Assembly (NCBI GenBank): GCA_003454605.1
Contig: DMKD01000057.1
Span: 1-10,636 of the forward strand
Origin: Spirochaeta sp.
Lineage (GTDB): Bacteria; Spirochaetota; Spirochaetia; UBA9216
Direction: 5' to 3'
DNA: 10,636 bases
Below the pieces are notes generated by a model. That model searched no databases. It was not told where the DNA came from and saw only the letters and a list, made by a program, of their open reading frames with translations. Positions 6,758-10,636 of the stretch are shown here, one piece after another; positions within the stretch are counted from its first letter, which is position 1; the number at the start of each line of letters is the position of its first letter. Made by a program: the position numbers and the translations under genes.

Positions 6758-7574
6758 TATATTTCTTGTCCAAAGAAAAATAGCTTTTCTGGCATTTATA
6801 GCCGGTTTCCTTATTTCTGTGATAAATTTTGTAAATTTTTTATCAAAATATACAGTTCCAGAAGCAATATTGAAACCGGCTGTATTTTTTCTTATTATTT
6901 TTTCCACAATGACATTATTAACAGGATTAAAAAATTCTTCCTCACTCAGATTACTACAAGTACTACTCGCATTTGCGAACGGAGCGATATCTATTCTGGA
7001 TGTCTATAATTCCATTCATGGTTTAGGACTAATAATGCTTTCTGTATTTCTGGCATTTAAATACGGCTTTCTTAAGAAAAGATTCATCTTAAAATCATTC
7101 CTGGCAATGGTCGTTGTTTTTACTCTTGTAATGATTTCGGCGCAGCTCGACTACCGAAGTGGTGGAATTATGTTTGGTCTCAACTCCATCATATATCTGT
7201 CTGTTTTTTTAGCTGTAACCTATGTCATCTACCAGGATGAGATTACCGAGTATATTCTGAGAAACAGAGAAGCAGAGAGTGAAATATCTGTTTTGCAGAA
7301 CGAGCGCAGTGAGCTCGCACATAGATTAAGCGAACTCGACAGTAGAATCGCCGGACTGACTGTACCGGTTGATTTAGAAAAAATGGGGCTTACAAAGAAA
7401 GAGATGGAGGTCCTTGAGGTCTTAATACTGTATCGGGAAACCGAACATGAGCTGGCAGACCGCCTGGGAATGTCGTTCCACACCTTAAAAAACCATTTCA
7501 GACATATCCGGGATAAATTAGGTGTTGATAAACGTGAAGATATAATCGAAATGTGCCGGAATAACTTCAGCTGA
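6723..7574 (+). CDS. Membrane-embedded LuxR-family transcriptional regulator
   Basis: A 283-residue protein with about six hydrophobic helices (19-38, 50-69, 76-93, 99-116, 123-141, 149-170). A charged coiled coil follows (172-212), then a C-terminal LuxR/GerE helix-turn-helix (about 222-275). The HTH matches the family well: GLTKKEMEVLEVL, then ELADRLGMSFHTLKNHFRHI and DKLGV. There is no receiver, GAF or autoinducer-binding domain, so the membrane bundle is the likely sensor. The only usual start codon is ATG 6723, inside the previous gene, with a poor ribosome site (GGA at 6715). An ideal GGAGGGG (6746-6752) sits six bases ahead of an in-frame ATA (6759-6761), just behind the previous gene's stop. 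That start would remove 12 residues and leave all helices intact. The coding region is clear; the start is not. Confidence 0.85.
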   Translation: MKLEDIGTEGNSIFLVQRKIAFLAFIAGFLISVINFVNFLSKYTVPEAILKPAVFFLIIFSTMTLLTGLKNSSSLRLLQVLLAFANGAISILDVYNSIHGLGLIMLSVFLAFKYGFLKKRFILKSFLAMVVVFTLVMISAQLDYRSGGIMFGLNSIIYLSVFLAVTYVIYQDEITEYILRNREAESEISVLQNERSELAHRLSELDSRIAGLTVPVDLEKMGLTKKEMEVLEVLILYRETEHELADRLGMSFHTLKNHFRHIRDKLGVDKREDIIEMCRNNFS

Positions 7575-7585
7575 AAACTAATATG

Positions 7586-7613
7586 TTGACTTACAAAATT
7601 AGAGTGTTATGAT
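7586..7613 (+). promoter_or_regulatory. Strong sigma70-type promoter of the lipoprotein gene
   Basis: TTGACT (7586-7591) and TATGAT (7608-7613) are separated by 16 bases, with five of six consensus positions in each box. The start point would be near 7620. This is one of the best promoters in the window and suggests that the lipoprotein is well expressed. Confidence 0.65.
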
Positions 7614-7620
7614 AATTATA

Positions 7621-7710
7621 GGATAATCGTTTGATGCAGCCGATTAATTATCCCGGCAAGCCTTGCTCCGGCTGATACTGAACTGATTTCTAAGTTCACA
7701 GGAGGCAATT
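7621..7710 (+). promoter_or_regulatory. Structured 5' leader of the lipoprotein mRNA
   Basis: The roughly 90 bases between the promoter and the ATG can fold into three hairpins in a row. GGATAAT (7621-7627) pairs with ATTATCC (7647-7653). GCAA/TTGC with flanking CCGG arms forms the second (about 7653-7674). TGAACT (7679-7684) pairs with AGTTCA (7693-7698), ending just before the ribosome site AGGAGG (7700-7705). I could not match it to a known riboswitch by eye. A regulatory role is inferred. Confidence 0.4.
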
Positions 7711-8370
7711 ATGAAAAGTTTTATTTTAATTCTACTGACGATTTTTATGCTGACATTTTTCGGGTGTGAGGATGATACCGAAGGCCCTGAATACAGTCCT
7801 GCATGCGATGATGCAAGCGCGGTTGAAATTGCAGGGGACGTAAGCCCTGTACCAGATTCTGATCCGGATACGGAAACAAGTGTAAAAGCGCTCGACCTCG
7901 TCGGAACCCCGACAGTTACCTTTGAAGGAACGACACTGACATGCGTAATCACAATAGATGATATTCCGGCCAGTGAAGAACTACTGATCTACCATGATGA
8001 ATTGACGCAGGGGTATTTGAATTATCAATGGGCTGTGAAATTTGATATCGAAGGTGATCTGAATAATGATTATACTTTGGCCTTATCTCTTTTTAACGGA
8101 ACACTAGCTGAGCAAGACGGAAACATGAACACGATGATGCAGGCAAGCCTCTGGGATGCCACCGGCACCGGGGCAACCAAAATAGCAGATGCTGATCTGG
8201 AAATCGTATCTAATAATCCCCCTTCAGATTCTGTTGATTCAATTACGCTTTCTATAACTGATGCAGCAGTTGCAGACTTTGCCGGTGCACAGGAAATACA
8301 TGCAGAAACAATGATGAACAACGGAATTGTAACCTATAAGGACTGTCGACAGATAAAAACGTCGTATTAA
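7711..8370 (+). CDS. Secreted lipoprotein of unknown function
   Basis: A 219-residue protein with a lipoprotein signal peptide. It has a hydrophobic stretch and then LTFFGC, placing the lipid-modified Cys at residue 19. An acidic low-complexity linker follows (EDDTEGPEYSPACDDASA and PDSDPDTET, to about residue 56). The rest (about 60-219) looks rich in beta strands, with many Thr, Asn and Asp residues, and has Cys at about 32, 78 and 212 that might pair. The strong ribosome site AGGAGG lies six bases before the ATG. It has its own promoter and structured leader and no tightly linked partner. The acidic start of the mature protein after the Cys gives no certain sorting signal. No family is recognised. 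Confidence 0.85.
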   Translation: MKSFILILLTIFMLTFFGCEDDTEGPEYSPACDDASAVEIAGDVSPVPDSDPDTETSVKALDLVGTPTVTFEGTTLTCVITIDDIPASEELLIYHDELTQGYLNYQWAVKFDIEGDLNNDYTLALSLFNGTLAEQDGNMNTMMQASLWDATGTGATKIADADLEIVSNNPPSDSVDSITLSITDAAVADFAGAQEIHAETMMNNGIVTYKDCRQIKTSY

Positions 8371-8465
8371 ACTGGAACCACTGTTGGGCTGCATAGATAC
8401 ATGGCAACACGGATAGTGTTGAAAACACGGAAGCGGTACAGGAGATAAGAAATAGACATCTGATT
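8371..8465. other. Short convergent intergenic region with a weak hairpin
   Basis: Two genes end facing each other here. A 6-bp hairpin, CAACAC (8405-8410) and GTGTTG (8416-8421) with loop GGATA, could slow transcription. It has no T run on either strand, so it is a poor intrinsic terminator. Nothing else is visible. Confidence 0.35.
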
Positions 8466-8984
8466 TTAAAGTCTGAATCCTGAGCTGATTCCAATATTCA
8501 AATCAATCATTTCCAGAGGCGCGACTTCTCTACTGTAATCGGGACTCGTCGTGTAGCGGGGACCGATTGAAAATGACAGTGTAAAATCATCCGACACCAA
8601 CCAGCTTATTTTAGCGGCAAGTTCTGCTGCAAAAAGAAAGAATGGGCTTGGCCTGTTCAGCATTAGACCCGGCATAACGGAGGCGAAGGATGATATGTTG
8701 AGCTTTTCAGAGTGTGAAATAATCATTCCTGCTTTTAACGGTAGCAGCAGATTAAATCCCTTATCGCTGTATCCTGTTTCTAAACCCGCTTCAAATACAA
8801 ATGAATCTTTCTCGGCCGCGAGTGAGATGCTCGCGGCTGAACTGCTGTATCCCGGATCCCAATTGCGGTCATAGATAAGTCCCGGAAAGAAATTCAATCC
8901 CGTATTCAGCCAAAAACTATCTTCGGCAGCAAGCGAGACTGATGCTGCGAGAACAATAAGTATTATAAATAAAAATCGCTTCAT
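8466..8984 (-). CDS. Small outer-membrane beta-barrel-like protein
   Basis: A 172-residue exported protein. I start it at the ATG at 8982-8984, where a signal peptide begins (MKRFLFIILIVLAASVSLAA, cleaved near residue 20); an open frame reaching further upstream has no such signal. The mature part has repeated amphipathic strands alternating polar and non-polar residues (SFVFEAGLETGYSD, LLLPLKAGMIISH, FTLSFSIGPRYTTS) and ends in LNIGISSGFRL. This is the usual look of a small 8-strand barrel in the outer membrane, although the last residue is Leu, not Phe. It follows the hydrolase gene after four bases and has only a weak GGAT ribosome site, so translation is probably coupled. A specific family is not recognised. 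Confidence 0.78.
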   Translation of the reverse strand: MKRFLFIILIVLAASVSLAAEDSFWLNTGLNFFPGLIYDRNWDPGYSSSAASISLAAEKDSFVFEAGLETGYSDKGFNLLLPLKAGMIISHSEKLNISSFASVMPGLMLNRPSPFFLFAAELAAKISWLVSDDFTLSFSIGPRYTTSPDYSREVAPLEMIDLNIGISSGFRL

Positions 8985-8988
8985 TTTT

Positions 8989-9783
8989 CTATATCCAGCC
9001 GTTTTCAGTAAAGAATTCCAGCATATAATCAATTACCTCTTCATGAAAATCAGCCCGCGAAACAGTCGGTGTGTAATCACCGTCCTGCGGTCCGTAGGTA
9101 CCGAAATAAGAATGACTGCCGCCGTCTATCTGGTGAATAACTGTGTAGTTGCTGTCTGCAGAAGGGTAAAGCCTGCTGGCATCGGTCAGCCAGGTTGCAG
9201 GTGGAATGAGGTCAAGTGTTTTCTGCATACGTTCAGGCTCGTTCACTTTCTCAATAGATGAGAACAATGTTAATACATTCCCTGGCCAGGTTTTCAGGCT
9301 GTCCCCATCAGCAGGATAAGAATCCATGAAGATGAGTCCCGAATAAACGTCAGGATTTTCACTTACAGTAGCAGCAGCCATTGAACCGCCTAGCGAATGT
9401 CCCGCAATTATCCAGTCGGTTATTTCCGGATAATCAGTTATCACTGAAAGTCCTGCGTCGATATCAAAAATTGCGAGATTTGCTGGCATCTTTAGAATGA
9501 CGGTGATAAGTTTAGCAGTTTCAGTAAAGTCTGCAAGTAGCTCGGTATAAACGCGACTGTCAACAAGTCCACCCGGATAAAAAAGCAGCCCGGTATTTGA
9601 GGAAGCTGCATTTATCGGTGCAATTTCGATAGCCTGTCTTGTTTCCAAAATAGTTACGTCAGCATCAATATCAGCAGGAGAAAAGGTGGGCCGATAACTG
9701 CAGCCAGCAAAAATGAATATTGAAAGGATAAGGATTAAGATTGTTTGCCGGTATAATCTACGCCGGAATTTATTATTTTTCAT
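8989..9783 (-). CDS. Alpha/beta-hydrolase lipoprotein
   Basis: A 264-residue predicted esterase-like enzyme anchored outside the inner membrane. The signal peptide has a long basic start (KFRRRLYRQ) and the lipobox IFAGC, with Cys28 lipidated. The fold is a compact alpha/beta hydrolase. YPGGLVDSRVY (69-79) is the oxyanion/N-terminal motif. GHSLGG (128-133) carries the nucleophile Ser130. GGSHSYFGTYGPQDGD (221-236) carries the catalytic His224. The usual acid position (NDG in relatives) reads SSIEKV, so Glu178 probably replaces Asp. The motifs suit the PF12695-like group of hydrolases of unknown substrate. The ATG lies only seven bases after the 3' end of the tRNA-Thr gene and has no ribosome site. 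No other start codon lies upstream of the signal peptide. Probably cotranscribed with the tRNA and with the barrel gene downstream. Confidence 0.88.
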   Translation of the reverse strand: MKNNKFRRRLYRQTILILILSIFIFAGCSYRPTFSPADIDADVTILETRQAIEIAPINAASSNTGLLFYPGGLVDSRVYTELLADFTETAKLITVILKMPANLAIFDIDAGLSVITDYPEITDWIIAGHSLGGSMAAATVSENPDVYSGLIFMDSYPADGDSLKTWPGNVLTLFSSIEKVNEPERMQKTLDLIPPATWLTDASRLYPSADSNYTVIHQIDGGSHSYFGTYGPQDGDYTPTVSRADFHEEVIDYMLEFFTENGWI

Positions 9784-9790
9784 AGAATAC

Positions 9791-9862
9791 AGCCAGAATG
9801 GGGAATTGAACCCCAGACCTGCTCATTACGAGTGAGCTGCTCTACCGCTGAGCTATTCTGGC
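9791..9862 (-). tRNA. tRNA-Thr (anticodon CGT)
   Basis: A complete 72-base cloverleaf can be drawn. The acceptor is GCCAGAA/TTCTGGC. The D arm is GCTC/GAGC with GG in its loop. The anticodon arm is GCTCA/TGAGC with loop CTCGTAA (anticodon CGT at plus-strand 9828-9830). The variable loop is AGGTC, and the T arm is TGGGG/CCCCA with loop TTCAATT. All arms pair perfectly. G1-C72, C2-G71, G35 and U36 are known threonine identity elements. The discriminator base is U and CCA is not encoded (GTA follows), so the CCA end must be added by enzyme. It reads codon ACG. Confidence 0.96.
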
Positions 9863-9863
9863 G

Positions 9864-9902
9864 ATCCATTTTTGATGTATCTGCGACACATCAAAAATGG
9901 AT
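9864..9902. repeat. Perfect 15-bp inverted repeat next to the tRNA 5' end
   Basis: ATCCATTTTTGATGT (9864-9878) pairs perfectly with 9888-9902 around a nine-base loop. It lies one base from the mature tRNA 5' end, inside the predicted tRNA leader transcript. Neither side is followed by a T run except those within the stem. It may help processing of the precursor, or be a mobile palindrome. Confidence 0.75.
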
Positions 9903-9944
9903 TCGGAGTATTTTTATCAAATAGATGAAAATACTCCACCGAAT
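9901..9944. repeat. Long imperfect inverted repeat over the tRNA promoter -10
   Basis: GGAGTATTTTTATC (9905-9918) pairs with 9924-9937 over 14 positions with one G-U, around a five-base loop AAATA. ATTC (9901-9904) and GAAT (9941-9944) extend it across a three-base bulge. It starts where the first palindrome ends and covers the predicted -10 of the leftward tRNA promoter. Confidence 0.65.
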
Positions 9945-9956
9945 TATTCCCGTCAA
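9928..9956 (-). promoter_or_regulatory. Promoter of the tRNA-Thr/hydrolase/barrel unit
   Basis: On the minus strand, TTGACG (9956-9951) and TATTTT (9933-9928) are 17 bases apart. The start point would be near 9921, about 58 bases before the tRNA. An AT-rich block lies upstream (9966-9990), as in UP elements of stable-RNA promoters. The -35 sits in the gap between the arms TTATTCC (9944-9950) and GGAATAA (9959-9965), which looks like an operator dyad. Confidence 0.6.
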
Positions 9957-9993
9957 GAGGAATAAACTTGTAGAGATAATACAAAAAATAAGC

Positions 9994-10023
9994 CCACGTT
10001 TCAAGCAGAAATCGTGGTATAAT
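9994..10023 (+). promoter_or_regulatory. Extended -10 promoter of the Usp gene with a dyad upstream
   Basis: TGGTATAAT (10015-10023) is a perfect extended -10 box, and no good -35 is present. The dyad CCACG (9994-9998) and CGTGG (10013-10017) ends exactly at the -10. Additional TTT/AAA pairing lies inside it. Bound protein or a local structure would cover the -35 zone, so this looks like an operator. The start point would be near 10030 and the ribosome site AGAGGGGG is at 10042-10049. Confidence 0.6.
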
Positions 10024-10056
10024 AAATACTAGACCAATCCAAGAGGGGGCATAATC

Positions 10057-10482
10057 ATGGTAAAGAAAATTCTTGTTGCGGTTGATGACCAGGCGCCTGA
10101 TATCTGCCTGGTTGGAAAGGCTGTTGAGCTTGCGGAACAGTTAAACGCTGAGATAGGTTTGATAGATGTCGCCAGACTGTCAGTAGGTTACATTGAAGCT
10201 GGAATCTACCCTACTGATCTTGAAGAAGTTGATCGAAAAAGAGTCGAGAAAACAGTCGAGAGGATAAGAACCGCGTATCCGGATATTGCATTTACAGATT
10301 TCAAACTTGTCGGTGATCCTGTAGAGGAATTGAAAACCGTAATTGAAGAATGGCAGCCCGATATGCTTGTCGTCGGCCACCATCGGCACTCAATCCTGCT
10401 AAGATTATCTGAAAACATGAAAGAGCGCAGGCTTATAAATCAGCTGAGTATTCCTGTGACGGTTTTTCCCTGTGATGCTTAA
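10057..10482 (+). CDS. Universal stress protein family (UspA-like), ATP motif missing
   Basis: A 141-residue cytoplasmic protein with the Usp fold (PF00582). It has a first strand KKILVAVDD with the conserved Asp pair (residues 10-11), a helix with KAVELAEQLNAEIGLIDV, and a later strand PDMLVVGHH (about 105-113), ending with SIPVTVF. It has the normal length for a single-domain member. The family's ATP-binding signature G-x2-G-x9-G-[ST] is not present: after VVGHHRHSILLRL no second glycine or GS pair follows. It therefore probably does not bind ATP, as in the UspA rather than UspFG branch. The strong ribosome site AGAGGGGG ends seven bases before the ATG. It has its own promoter and a terminator behind, so is monocistronic. 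Partner and trigger are unknown. Confidence 0.9.
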   Translation: MVKKILVAVDDQAPDICLVGKAVELAEQLNAEIGLIDVARLSVGYIEAGIYPTDLEEVDRKRVEKTVERIRTAYPDIAFTDFKLVGDPVEELKTVIEEWQPDMLVVGHHRHSILLRLSENMKERRLINQLSIPVTVFPCDA

Positions 10483-10507
10483 AAAATCTTTTTCTTCAAA
10501 ATAAAAC

Positions 10508-10529
10508 GTTCGGAAGTATACTTCCGAAC
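10508..10529 (+). terminator. Palindromic terminator-like hairpin after the Usp gene
   Basis: GTTCGGAAG (10508-10516) pairs with CTTCCGAAC (10521-10529) around TATA, a 9-bp perfect stem within a fully palindromic 22-base block. The 3' side (TACCTTTCTTC) is T-rich but interrupted. Read leftwards, the tail GTTTTATTTT is better. It probably ends the Usp transcript. Confidence 0.6.
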
Positions 10530-10558
10530 TACCTTTCTTCAATTCTGCGTTAATATTT

Positions 10559-10583
10559 CCAGTAATTATATAAATACTGGAGA
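10559..10583 (+). promoter_or_regulatory. Small hairpin covering the ribosome site of the last gene
   Basis: CCAGTA (10559-10564) can pair with TACTGG (10575-10580), with two more pairs inside after a mismatch. The 3' arm takes in the first bases of the ribosome site TGGAGA (10578-10583). It may reduce translation; the stem is short. Confidence 0.3.
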
Positions 10584-10590
10584 ATAAAGA

Positions 10591-10636
10591 ATGAAAAAAG
10601 CTATATATTATATGTTGGCGGTATGCTCTGTAGTCA
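10591..10636 (+). CDS. N-terminus of an exported protein (cut by window edge)
   Basis: Fifteen codons are visible, MKKAIYYMLAVCSVV. A lysine pair followed by a hydrophobic stretch is the start of a Sec or lipoprotein signal peptide. LAVC could be an atypical lipobox, but Val before Cys is unusual and the signal is cut off. The ribosome site TGGAGA lies seven bases before the ATG. The product cannot be told. Confidence 0.6.
   Translation, partial: MKKAIYYMLAVCSVV

Noticed and set aside
7651..7680. The GGCAAGCC...CTCCGGC stretch as a cyclic di-GMP (GEMM) riboswitch
   Set aside because: A few bases look alike, but the conserved core and long P1 stem are not visible.
9864..9944. Tandem hairpins read as intrinsic terminators
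   Set aside because: No T run follows either hairpin on either strand, and no gene ends toward them.
9791..9990. An integration (att) site at the tRNA
   Set aside because: No integrase gene and no direct repeat of the tRNA 3' end are visible in the window.
9864..10017. Tandem repeats read as a CRISPR array
   Set aside because: The units are different inverted repeats, not identical direct repeats with spacers.

Overview
The window looks like ordinary chromosome from a diderm (Gram-negative-type) bacterium of moderate GC. Two genes encode probable outer-membrane or lipoprotein cargo. The TRAP solute-binding protein carries a lipobox instead of a plain Sec signal. Lipidated binding proteins, abundant small lipoproteins, a methyl-accepting chemotaxis protein and a TRAP system would fit a free-living spirochaete (Spirochaetota). 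That placement is inference from style; no marker gene here proves it.

Layout. (1) 1-1815, minus strand: a TRAP transporter operon dctP-dctQ-dctM, with dctM running off the left edge; it imports a small organic acid of unknown identity. (2) 1816-2155: a divergent intergenic region with an inverted repeat and a good sigma70-type promoter for the next gene. (3) 2156-4171, plus: an HBM-type chemoreceptor ending in a CheR-type pentapeptide. Directly behind it (4173-4440) lies a broken, internally deleted cheW remnant that has not kept one reading frame. (4) 4461-5843, plus: stand-alone aspartate kinase. (5) 5846-6076, minus: a small unknown protein, convergent with the kinase. (6) 6077-6211: a compact control region with two palindromic TGACAC-N4-GTGTCA-like boxes between that gene and (7) a plus-strand pair: an unrecognised 181-residue protein overlapping a six-helix membrane protein with a C-terminal LuxR-type HTH. 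(8) 7575-8370: a strong promoter, a structured ~90-nt leader and a secreted lipoprotein of unknown function. (9) 9862-8466, minus: tRNA-Thr(CGT), then 7 nt later an alpha/beta-hydrolase lipoprotein, then 4 nt later a small outer-membrane beta-barrel protein. All three can be driven by a promoter at 9928-9956. (10) 9863-10056: four back-to-back inverted repeats between the tRNA and (11) a universal-stress-like protein read to the right from an extended -10 promoter, with a palindromic terminator behind it. (12) 10591 to the edge: the first codons of an exported protein.

Most genes belong to known families. The items that most deserve a second look are the tRNA-Thr/hydrolase/barrel transcription unit and its hairpin-rich upstream region, the paired palindromic boxes that probably control the unknown gene plus membrane LuxR regulator, an ideal Shine-Dalgarno in front of an ATA codon in that regulator, and the hidden cheW ruin between the chemoreceptor and aspartate kinase. 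I do not see a CRISPR array, insertion sequence or rRNA.
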